DNA of 47,268 nt from an uncultured Oscillospiraceae bacterium (GTDB lineage: Bacteria > Bacillota > Clostridia > Oscillospirales > Acutalibacteraceae). The notes beneath the pieces are model-generated. The model had not been told where the DNA came from, did not search any database, and was given only the letters and a program-made list of their open reading frames with translations. Made by a program: the position numbers and the translations under genes. Shown here piece after piece: positions 25,469-31,969 of this stretch (positions are counted from its first letter, which is position 1; the number at the start of each line of letters is the position of its first letter). The DNA is taken from positions 1 to 47,268 of the forward strand of contig URYX01000001.1 in NCBI GenBank assembly GCA_900552225.1, written 5' to 3'.

Positions 25469-26397
25469 TAGCTGTTCCCTCCCTCCCGGATCGGCTGACC
25501 GTCCCGGCGAATGGCGGAGGGATTGCAGATTAGGCGGTCTCCGGCGCGCAGACCGGCCGTGACGGCATAGCCGTCCGGGAGCTCCGCCGCCGTTTCCAGC
25601 GCCCGCCGCCGGGCGCAGCCTCCCTCTGCCACATAGACATATTCCGTGCCGTCGGCGTCCTGCAGCACGCATTCGTAGGGGACGATCGGTACATCCTCCA
25701 GTCGGTTGACGACGATTTCGGCCCGCGCGGTCAGCCCGAGCCGCAGCGAGTCGTCCGCCTGGCCGTTGTCCAGCGTGACGACGGCATCCACGGCGGTCTC
25801 GGCCTTGCCGACCGCAGCGGACGGAGAGGCCGAGGCGGAGAGATGGGTGAGGGTGCCGCTGTATTCCTCCGCCGTAAACGCATCTCCGCGGATGTGCACC
25901 CGCTGCCCGACGGCCACGCGGCGGAGCAGACTCTCCCGCACACTGACGTTCAGCTGCAGCCGGCTCAGCGAGGCGATGACGACACAGGGCCGGGAGGCAT
26001 CGGTCATTTTGCCCTCGGCGGCATTGACGGCGAGCACCACGCCGCCCTCCGGGGCCGTTAGCCCCCGCCGCACCTCCGAGGCGGTGACAGACCGGCCGCT
26101 GACGGCGGCCGCGGCCACCGTCGCCGCAACGTCCACGGTGAGCAGGACATCCCCCTTCTGCACGGTGTGCCCCACCTGGGCCAGCACCTGCTCCGTCTTG
26201 CAGCTGAGGTCGGTAAAGACCTCATACCGCTCGGCGGATTCCACCACCCCCGTGCAGCGCACCGTCTCCTCCGCCGTGCGGCTGATGACGGTGTGCAGCG
26301 TAACCTCCTGCGGGCGTGTGATGCCCCAGGCCCTCCATGCCAGAAGCCCGGCCGTGACGGGAATTGCCACTGCCGCCAGAATCCGATATTTTTTCAT
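25468..26397 (-). CDS. Membrane-fusion (HlyD/MacA-like) adaptor of an ABC export system
   Basis: A 309-residue protein with one N-terminal membrane anchor (ILAAVAIPVTAGLLAWRAWG). A beta-barrel/lipoyl-like region follows (VRCTGVVESAERYEVFTDLS, VGHTVQKGDVLLTVD, GGVVLAVNAAEGKMTDASRP). Then come the beta-barrel segment (VRESLLRRVAVGQRVHIRGD) and a C-terminal membrane-proximal domain (YVYVAEGGCARRRALETAAE, YAVTAGLRAGDRLI). The coiled-coil hairpin is almost absent compared with MacA, as often seen in Gram-positives, which have no outer-membrane partner. It is translated directly ahead of the permease and presumably forms an extracellular collar on it. The transported molecule is unknown. Confidence 0.85.
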   Translation of the reverse strand: MKKYRILAAVAIPVTAGLLAWRAWGITRPQEVTLHTVISRTAEETVRCTGVVESAERYEVFTDLSCKTEQVLAQVGHTVQKGDVLLTVDVAATVAAAAVSGRSVTASEVRRGLTAPEGGVVLAVNAAEGKMTDASRPCVVIASLSRLQLNVSVRESLLRRVAVGQRVHIRGDAFTAEEYSGTLTHLSASASPSAAVGKAETAVDAVVTLDNGQADDSLRLGLTARAEIVVNRLEDVPIVPYECVLQDADGTEYVYVAEGGCARRRALETAAELPDGYAVTAGLRAGDRLICNPSAIRRDGQPIREGGNS

Positions 26398-26483
26398 GCC
26401 GCCGCCCCCTGTTCTTCCTCTCTATTGTGTGAGCGCCCCCATAAAATATGTGAGGGCTTTGAGAAGAAAAATCCACCAGGGAT

Positions 26484-26512
26484 TTGACAAAAAAGCCCGG
26501 ATAGAGTACAAT
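26484..26512 (+). promoter_or_regulatory. Strong sigma-70 type promoter for lgt
   Basis: TTGACA and TACAAT are separated by 17 bases, and the -10 ends 47 bases before the lgt start codon. The site lies in the divergent gap between the adaptor gene and lgt. Confidence 0.88.
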
Positions 26513-26559
26513 GCTTTTATAGCTTTGCTGTTTTGACGGCAGGAAAAGAGGTTTTGGTG

Positions 26560-27639
26560 ATGGAACATACCATTGCGTTTCCCGGGCTCGGACTGGAGTT
26601 CTCCCTTCCGGACACCGTGGTGCAGTTTTCAATCGGGGATGCCACGTTTACCATAAAATGGTACGGGGTAATGATCGCGCTCGGCTTTCTGCTGGCGGCG
26701 CTGTATGCCTATAAGCGGGCGCCGCAGTTCGGAATCGACCGGGACCGCATGTTTGACGTGGTGCTGGTGTGTACGCTGCTCGCGTTTGTCGGCGCCCGCC
26801 TGTATTTTGTGCTGTTTTCGGAAAGCCGCGATGAGTATTTTGCCAATCCGGTCGCAATCCTGCAGATCTGGAAGGGCGGACTCGGCATCTACGGCGGACT
26901 GCTGGCCGCCTTCCTCAGCGGACTTTGGATGTGCCGCGTGCGGAAGGTCAATACCCTTGCCATGTTCGATCTGGCCTCGCTCGGCTTTCTGATCGGACAG
27001 GGCATCGGCCGCTGGGGCAACTTCTTCAATCAGGAGGCCTACGGCCGCAACACCACGCTGCCGTGGGGCATGACCGGCGACATGATCCGCTCGGGCATCC
27101 ATGCCACGGCGGACTACGACCGGACGCTGCCGGTGCACCCGACGTTCCTGTACGAGTCCCTGTGGTGCCTGCTCGGCTTCCTGCTGCTGCACTGGCTCTC
27201 CAGGAAATTCTATAAATTCAAGGGCGAAATTTTCGCCTCCTATCTGATTTGGTACGGCTTCGGCCGCTTCTTCATCGAGGGCCTCCGGATCGACAGCCTG
27301 TATTTCGGCTCGATGCGCGTGTCGCAGCTGGTGGCGGTGCTGGCCGTGCTCGGCGGCGTGGTGCTGCTGTTCGTGCTGCATGCCCGCCAGAACCGGCTGC
27401 CGGAGACTCTGCCCGCCGACGGTGCACCGACGGTGGAGCTGGAGCCGATGGCCGGGGAATCCGCGACGGCCGACGCCGATACCGATGCCGACGGCGATAC
27501 GGACGCGGACACCGACGCGGAGACGGACGGGGAGCCGGAGGCTGCCCCGGAGAGCAGTGAATCGGCCCCGGAAAGCGATGCTCCCGCAGAGGAGAACGGC
27601 AGCACAGCGGAGGAGACGGCCGATGGCGATGTACATTGA
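26560..27639 (+). CDS. lgt: Prolipoprotein diacylglyceryl transferase with long acidic tail
   Basis: Lgt transfers diacylglycerol from phosphatidylglycerol to the lipobox cysteine of prolipoproteins at the membrane; this window itself encodes three such substrates. Translation from ATG 26560 (or GTG 26557) fits the GAGG site at 26548-26551. About seven membrane helices are visible. Family motifs are KWYGVMIALGF, KGGLGIYGGL, the signature GRWGNFFNQEAYG, and HPTFLYES. Residues ~283-359 are an extra hydrophilic C-terminal tail rich in Asp, Glu, Ala and Thr (DADTDADGDTDADTDAE). Most Lgt proteins end near 260-290 residues. The end of this tail contains the ribosome site and first codons of folD. 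Confidence 0.93.
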   Translation: MEHTIAFPGLGLEFSLPDTVVQFSIGDATFTIKWYGVMIALGFLLAALYAYKRAPQFGIDRDRMFDVVLVCTLLAFVGARLYFVLFSESRDEYFANPVAILQIWKGGLGIYGGLLAAFLSGLWMCRVRKVNTLAMFDLASLGFLIGQGIGRWGNFFNQEAYGRNTTLPWGMTGDMIRSGIHATADYDRTLPVHPTFLYESLWCLLGFLLLHWLSRKFYKFKGEIFASYLIWYGFGRFFIEGLRIDSLYFGSMRVSQLVAVLAVLGGVVLLFVLHARQNRLPETLPADGAPTVELEPMAGESATADADTDADGDTDADTDAETDGEPEAAPESSESAPESDAPAEENGSTAEETADGDVH

Positions 27640-28495
27640 CGGCAAAGCCATCGCCGCGGCCCTGCGCCGCGAGCTGAAGGAGGAGACGGCGGCCCTGCGC
27701 AGCGCCGGAATCGTTCCGGCGCTTGCGGTCATCCTCGTGGGGGACGACCCCGCCTCGCAGGTCTATGTCCGCAATAAAAAACGCGCGTGCGAGGAGATCG
27801 GCATCTACTCGGAGGAGTACCACCTGCCGGCCGCTACACGGGAGCGGGACCTGCTCGACCTGATCTGCACGCTGAATGAGCGGCCGGAGCTGGACGGCAT
27901 CCTGTGCCAGCTCCCGCTGCCGCAGCCGCTGTCCGACCGGGCCGTGATTGCGGCCATCGACCCCGCCAAGGACGTCGATGCCTTCCACGCCTTCAACGTG
28001 GGGCACATCGTGAGCGGAGACTACACCTTCCTGCCCTGTACCCCCGCCGGCGTGATGGAGCTGCTGCACCGCAGCGGTGTGACCGTGGAGGGAAAGCACT
28101 GCGTTGTGGTGGGGCGCAGCAACATCGTCGGCAAGCCGATGGCACTGCTGCTGCTGCACGAAAACGGAACGGTGACGGTCTGTCACTCCAAAACCCCGGA
28201 CCTGGCGGAGGTGTGCCGCACGGCGGATATCCTGGTGTGCGCCGTCGGCCGCGCCGGGCTGATTACGGCGGATATGGTGAAGCCGGGAGCCGTCGTGATC
28301 GACGTCGGGATGAACCGGGACGCCGAGGGCCGCCTGTGCGGCGACGTGGACACTGCCTCCGTGGCGGAGGTGGCCTCGATGATTACCCCGGTGCCCGGCG
28401 GCGTGGGGCCGATGACCATTGCCATGCTGATGAAAAATACCGTGACGGCGGCCGAGCGCCGCGCAGCGGCCGCACAGAGCCGCCCGAAGCCGTAA
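27623..28495 (+). CDS. folD: Bifunctional methylenetetrahydrofolate dehydrogenase/cyclohydrolase
   Basis: The 290-residue FolD interconverts 5,10-methylene- and 10-formyl-tetrahydrofolate in the cytoplasm in two steps, supplying one-carbon units for purines and formyl-Met. Start ATG 27623 follows GGAGGAG at 27609-27615, which lies inside lgt; the genes overlap by 17 bases in different frames. Motifs include SQVYVRNKKRACEEIGI (the catalytic Lys region), DGILCQLPLP, the nucleotide-binding VVVGRSNIVGKPMALLL and TPVPGGVGPMTIAMLM. Length is normal for the family. Co-transcription with lgt is likely. Confidence 0.96.
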   Translation: MAMYIDGKAIAAALRRELKEETAALRSAGIVPALAVILVGDDPASQVYVRNKKRACEEIGIYSEEYHLPAATRERDLLDLICTLNERPELDGILCQLPLPQPLSDRAVIAAIDPAKDVDAFHAFNVGHIVSGDYTFLPCTPAGVMELLHRSGVTVEGKHCVVVGRSNIVGKPMALLLLHENGTVTVCHSKTPDLAEVCRTADILVCAVGRAGLITADMVKPGAVVIDVGMNRDAEGRLCGDVDTASVAEVASMITPVPGGVGPMTIAMLMKNTVTAAERRAAAAQSRPKP

Positions 28496-28506
28496 GAGAA
28501 CACACA

Positions 28507-28534
28507 GCCTCCGCAGGGGTTTTCCTGCGGAGGC
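28507..28534 (+). terminator. Hairpin terminator after folD
   Basis: An 11-bp perfect stem (GCCTCCGCAGG with CCTGCGGAGGC) has loop GGTTTT. The tail AACTCCTTTCC is only moderately T-rich. It lies 11 bases after the folD stop. Confidence 0.65.
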
Positions 28535-28540
28535 AACTCC

Positions 28541-28575
28541 TTTCCGGATTCGGAAGCTCTCCGAAAATCCGGAAA
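28541..28575 (+). other. Second hairpin between folD and tRNA-Gly
   Basis: TTTCCGGATT and AATCCGGAAA form a 10-bp stem. An inner CGGA/TCCG pair extends it to 14 bp with a 2-base bulge. It lies directly upstream of the tRNA promoter and may reinforce termination of folD or insulate the tRNA gene. Confidence 0.5.
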
Positions 28576-28591
28576 AGCGCAGAAAAAGGTC

Positions 28592-28620
28592 TTGACAAGC
28601 CGTCCTCTGCGTGCTATAAT
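28592..28620 (+). promoter_or_regulatory. Consensus sigma-70 promoter for tRNA-Gly
   Basis: TTGACA and TATAAT, both perfect consensus, are separated by 17 bases. The -10 ends 13 bases before the mature tRNA 5' end. Confidence 0.95.
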
Positions 28621-28633
28621 AGCACCTGTTCCT

Positions 28634-28709
28634 GCGGCTTTAGCTCATCTGGTAGAGCGCCACCTTGCCAAGGTGGAGGTAGCGAGTTCGAGCCTCGTAA
28701 GCCGCTCCA
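28634..28709 (+). tRNA. tRNA-Gly (anticodon GCC)
   Basis: A 76-base cloverleaf including an encoded CCA end. The acceptor stem is GCGGCTT/AAGCCGC with discriminator T. The anticodon arm is CCACC-TTGCCAA-GGTGG, and the T loop GTTCGAG is canonical. It has its own promoter and terminator, so it is a monocistronic tRNA gene. Confidence 0.97.
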
Positions 28710-28713
28710 AAAC

Positions 28714-28754
28714 AAACGGCAGGTGTCCTTGCAACACCTGCCGTTTTTCTTTTT
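28714..28754. terminator. Terminator of tRNA-Gly, probably active on both strands
   Basis: A perfect 13-bp stem (AAACGGCAGGTGT with ACACCTGCCGTTT) is followed by TTTTTCTTTTT. On the other strand the stem ends in TTTGTTTT, which would serve the convergent DUF1836 gene ending at 28779. Confidence 0.93.
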
Positions 28755-28778
28755 GTTTTGTTGCCCGCCCTGTCTGCT

Positions 28779-29354
28779 TTAATGCGTGCCGTCCTCGGCG
28801 GGGAACAGGCCAGGCAGATTGGTCAGCTTGACGGTCAGCAGCTTGTACAGCACGGAGTTGACGGCGCTGTGCAGTACCAGATCGGTGCAGCCCTGCGCAT
28901 TGCCCTCCGCCAGCTCCTGATCCGCCACCGCGTCCACCTGCGTGATAAAGGTCTGCGTGGCGGCCGAGACCCGCGCCGTAAAGGCATTGTACATGACCCT
29001 GACAGCCTCCTCGTCCAGCTCGGACGGCAGAATCTTCGGAATCTCGGTGAGCGCCATGCTCTGCTTGAGGGTGCAGATCATGAGCACATACGCGAGATGC
29101 CGGCGGCTGTAGCGCTTTTTGACCGGGGCCGGCATCACCTTGAGCCGCACATAATTGTTGATGCTGCTGGCGGTCACCAGGGGGTTGCTCTCGTCCTGGG
29201 GAATCAGCTCCAGATAGCGGCATACCAGCGTGACCACCTGGTCGATATAGAGCTCCATATCCGGCAGATGATCCCAATCCGGGAGAGAATAGTGCTGCAT
29301 ATACGTGCGCCAGCGATCCAGCTTTTGACGGTAGAGCGTTTGAGTTTCGGTCAT
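28779..29354 (-). CDS. DUF1836-domain protein, putative DNA-binding regulator
   Basis: The 191-residue protein has the hallmarks of DUF1836 as I know it. An early W-x-x-LP/MELYIDQVVTLV element is followed by VTASSINNYVRLKVMPAPVK, then KRYSRRHLAYVLMICTLKQS with a MALTEIPKIL segment. The middle part reads like a MerR-type winged helix-turn-helix (SINNYV, KKRYSRRHL), so DNA binding is plausible. The family is common in Firmicutes and its targets are unknown. GGAGGAA lies six bases before the ATG. It stands alone, with its own promoter upstream and a terminator shared with tRNA-Gly. Confidence 0.88.
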   Translation of the reverse strand: MTETQTLYRQKLDRWRTYMQHYSLPDWDHLPDMELYIDQVVTLVCRYLELIPQDESNPLVTASSINNYVRLKVMPAPVKKRYSRRHLAYVLMICTLKQSMALTEIPKILPSELDEEAVRVMYNAFTARVSAATQTFITQVDAVADQELAEGNAQGCTDLVLHSAVNSVLYKLLTVKLTNLPGLFPAEDGTH

Positions 29355-29404
29355 CGGGCATTCCTCCGGACAGCCGACGGGCGGTCGGCCGATTCATTTC
29401 CTGT

Positions 29405-29433
29405 ATTGTAACACGGTTTTTCGGGGTGCGCAA
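29405..29433 (-). promoter_or_regulatory. Promoter for the DUF1836 gene
   Basis: On the - strand TTGCGC and TACAAT are 17 bases apart, with the -10 about 50 bases before the start codon. It is divergent from the AT-rich region that leads the DegV gene. Confidence 0.65.
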
Positions 29434-29498
29434 GGCGGGCCGCGTGAAAGTTCACGGTTTATTCATATAAATTACGTTTTATTGTAACATAAATCGTG

Positions 29499-29513
29499 TA
29501 TGATAATATCATA
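29499..29513. promoter_or_regulatory. 15-bp palindrome in the DegV leader, candidate operator
   Basis: TATGATA-A-TATCATA is a perfect 7+1+7 inverted repeat, 35 bases before the DegV start. It lies in an AT-rich island (29459-29530) that contrasts with the GC-rich surroundings. It overlaps a probable -10 (TATGAT). A repressor such as the adjacent DUF1836 protein could bind here; that is a guess. Confidence 0.45.
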
Positions 29514-29548
29514 TATTAGATTATACCCCATGGAAGGAGACGGTCACC

Positions 29549-30418
29549 ATGTCATTTGCCGTATATACTGACAGCTGCTCCAATTTACCGGGTGCTCTGC
29601 TGCATTCGCTGGACATCCGTGTGATGCCCTGTACGTATAGGATTGACGGAGAAACGGTTTCTTATAGCGGAGACATCGACCATTTTGATGCCAGGCAGCA
29701 TTACGACTGGCTGCGCGAGGGGAAAAGCATCACCACCTCACTGACCAACGCCTACACCTTTGAGGAGGCGTTCCGCCCTGCCCTGGAGCAGGGGCTCGAC
29801 GTGTTGTATGTCGGATTGTCCGGCGGAATCAGCGGTACCTACCGTTCGTCGGTGATGGCGGCGGAGGAGCTGCGGGAGGAGTTCCCGGAGCGCAAAATCC
29901 TGACGGTGGATTCGCTGGGAGCCGGACTCGGCACCGGGCTGCTGGCCTGCCGCGCGGCGGATCTGCGTGCCGAGGGGCGCGGAATCGGGGAGACGGCACA
30001 GGCGCTCGAAAAGATGACGGAGGGCCTCTGCGAATTTTTCACGGTGGATTCGCTGCACTATCTGCACCGTTCCGGCCGCATCGGCGTGGCCACGGCGGCC
30101 CTGGGGACGGTGCTCAACATCCGCCCGCTGCTGCGCGGCGATGAGGAGGGCCATATCGTCAGCTGCGGAAAATTCCGCGGGCGCGCCAAGGCCGTGGATG
30201 CCATGGTGCAGAAATACGCCGACCTGGCCGTGGAGCCGGAGCGGCAGCGCGTCGCCATCTCGCACGGAGACTGCGCGGAGGAGGCCGAGCAGCTGGCGGA
30301 GCGCATCCGCGCCGTGGCGGCCCCGAGGGAGCTGATCGTCTGCCCGCATGAGCCGTTTACCGGCTCTCATGTCGGGCCGGGAATGCTGGCGCTGTTCTTT
30401 TTCGGCCGCCACCGTTGA
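29549..30418 (+). CDS. DegV-family fatty-acid-binding protein
   Basis: A 289-residue cytoplasmic protein. The DegV family signatures are VYTDSCSNLP at the N-terminus, SITTSLTNAYTFEEAF, LYVGLSGGISGTYRSSVMAA, VDSLGAGLGTGLLACRAA, and VDSLHYLHRSGRIGVATAAL with GTVLNIRPLL. Family members (FakB) bind a fatty acid and present it to the kinase FakA, which makes acyl phosphate for phospholipid synthesis. Length is normal. AAGGAGA precedes the ATG. No fakA is in the window. Whether this copy is a true FakB cannot be told from the sequence alone. Confidence 0.92.
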   Translation: MSFAVYTDSCSNLPGALLHSLDIRVMPCTYRIDGETVSYSGDIDHFDARQHYDWLREGKSITTSLTNAYTFEEAFRPALEQGLDVLYVGLSGGISGTYRSSVMAAEELREEFPERKILTVDSLGAGLGTGLLACRAADLRAEGRGIGETAQALEKMTEGLCEFFTVDSLHYLHRSGRIGVATAALGTVLNIRPLLRGDEEGHIVSCGKFRGRAKAVDAMVQKYADLAVEPERQRVAISHGDCAEEAEQLAERIRAVAAPRELIVCPHEPFTGSHVGPGMLALFFFGRHR

Positions 30419-30462
30419 GCACTGCCGGTACGCCTCTTACATTTGAGAAAGCCATCCGGGCT

Positions 30463-30612
30463 CCGTCGCTGCTTCGGCAGGACGGCGCAGGGATCGGCCT
30501 TGCGCCCCTTTGTTCGCCATGCGTTCAGGCCTGCCCCGTCGGGGCCCGCGCCGCTGAAACACGCGGCTTGCCGAAAGCCCTCGACCGGAAACGGGGAAAT
30601 TTGCCGTTTCCG
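30463..30612. other. Hairpin-dense non-coding stretch between DegV and ddl
   Basis: The gap 30419-30728 has no convincing gene. It contains consecutive inverted repeats. CCGTC(g)CTGC/GCAGGACGG at 30463-30485 has a TTCG tetraloop. GGCGCA/TGCGCC spans 30484-30506, GCCCC/GGGGC 30533-30545, CCGCG/CGCGG 30546-30566 and CGGAAACGG/CCGTTTCCG 30586-30612. The terminator at 30659 follows. The small frames crossing it have no ribosome site and unnatural composition. It may be a structured 3' UTR, a small RNA or a decayed repeat element. Confidence 0.45.
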
Positions 30613-30658
30613 AAACGCTTGTCCCCCGATTGCGCTGTCTGTCTATACCGATATATTC

Positions 30659-30714
30659 AAAAAGCCGGCCATCCGGGCGGGGAGCTTTCTCCCTGCCCGG
30701 ATGGCCGGCTTTTT
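30659..30714. terminator. Strong bidirectional terminator between DegV and ddl
   Basis: AAAAAGCCGGCCATCCGGGC pairs perfectly over 20 bp with its complement ending in TTTTT. Both strands carry the T-run, so it closes the + strand DegV transcript and the - strand proS-ddl operon. Confidence 0.96.
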
Positions 30715-30728
30715 GACGTATCCGTGTC

Positions 30729-31919
30729 TTATTTCTTGCCCGTGGCCAGCCCTGCGGCGGCTCCCGCAAGCAGATTGGTCTCATAGCTGAAGGTGAGCTG
30801 CGCGCGCTCCCGCTGCCGCTTGAAGGCCAGCGCAAGCATGCGGTCGAGCAGCGCGGCAAAGGGGATGCCGGTGGCCTCCCACAGATAGAAGGAGAGAGAG
30901 CCCGGGATTGTGTTGATTTCGTTGACCCACAGCTCGCCGGTCTCGCGGTCGTTTAGGAAATCAATGCGGGAGACACCGAGGCAGCCGAGCGCCCGGAAGG
31001 TCCGGACGGCGAGCTCCTGTACACGCTCGGTCATGCCGTCCGGCAGCTCCGCCGGGCAGCGGCGCTTGAGGTCGCTCATGCCGCCCTGCTTGCTGCCCTT
31101 GCCGCTCTTGCCGCCGGAGAGGTATTTGTCCTGATAGCTGAGAATGTCTCCGGCTCCGATCGGCTCCTCACAGACGGAGGGAATCGCCTCCTCGCGGTCC
31201 CCGAGCACGGCGCAGTTGATTTCGCGCAGATGCTCCACGGCACGCTCCACCAGTACACGCGGCGCAAAGCCGATGGCCTGCTGCAGAGAGGCGCGCAGCG
31301 CCTCCCGGTCGGAGGCCTTGGAGATGCCGACCGAGGAGCCGAGGTTGACCGGCTTGACGATGACGGGATAGCCGAACTGCCGCTCGATGCGGTCAAGCGC
31401 CGCGTCGGGCTCCTCCGCATATTCCGGCCCGGTCAGGGTGAGCGCGTCGAGGACGGGAATGCCTGCCTCCCTCAGGACGGATTTCATATAGGCCTTATCC
31501 ATGCCGAGCGCGGAGGACATCAGATCGCAGGAGGCATAGGGGACGTCGAGCATCTCCAGAAAGCCCATCAGCGTGCCGTCCTCCACGTTGGTGCCGTGGA
31601 CCACGGGCAGCGCCACGTCAAATGCCGCCACGGTGTTGTCCCCGAACTTCTTCATCGGAAAGCGCACCAGCTGCACCCCGCCGGCGCTGCGCACCGGCAG
31701 CACACGGGTGGCGGCGGCGAGACAGGCCTCCAGATCGCGGTAGGAGGCGATGTCGCCCATGTGCTCGCCCGTATACCAGTCGTTCTGCTTGGAGATATAC
31801 AGCGGAATCACGTCGTATTTTTCGCGGTCGAGCGCGGCGAAGGCCTGCAGCCCCGAGATAATGGAAACCTCGTGCTCCACGCTTTTTCCGCCGAAGATGA
31901 CGGCTACTCTGGTTTTCAT
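30729..31919 (-). CDS. ddl: D-alanine--D-alanine ligase
   Basis: A 396-residue ATP-grasp enzyme that joins two D-alanines for peptidoglycan precursors in the cytoplasm. Motifs are VAVIFGGKSVEHEVSIISG at the N-terminus, VHGTNVEDGTLMGFLEMLDV, FGYPVIVKPVNLGSSVGISK and LWVNEINTIPGSL. The loop after YQDKYLSGG is lengthened by a Gly/Lys/Ser-rich segment (KSGKGSKQGGMSDLKRR) before CPAELP. That makes the protein longer than E. coli DdlB (~306) but is familiar in Clostridia. It is the last gene of the operon and follows the MurF homologue that uses its product. Confidence 0.95.
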   Translation of the reverse strand: MKTRVAVIFGGKSVEHEVSIISGLQAFAALDREKYDVIPLYISKQNDWYTGEHMGDIASYRDLEACLAAATRVLPVRSAGGVQLVRFPMKKFGDNTVAAFDVALPVVHGTNVEDGTLMGFLEMLDVPYASCDLMSSALGMDKAYMKSVLREAGIPVLDALTLTGPEYAEEPDAALDRIERQFGYPVIVKPVNLGSSVGISKASDREALRASLQQAIGFAPRVLVERAVEHLREINCAVLGDREEAIPSVCEEPIGAGDILSYQDKYLSGGKSGKGSKQGGMSDLKRRCPAELPDGMTERVQELAVRTFRALGCLGVSRIDFLNDRETGELWVNEINTIPGSLSFYLWEATGIPFAALLDRMLALAFKRQRERAQLTFSYETNLLAGAAAGLATGKK

Positions 31920-31969
31920 AAGCTAAGACCCCTTTGTGTCAGAATAGGCCTCCGGTGTCCGGAAGGACT

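Noticed and set aside
30437..30859. A 140-codon frame on the - strand overlapping the ddl end
   Set aside because: It crosses the strong terminator and the hairpin stretch, has no ribosome site and shows no familiar domain.
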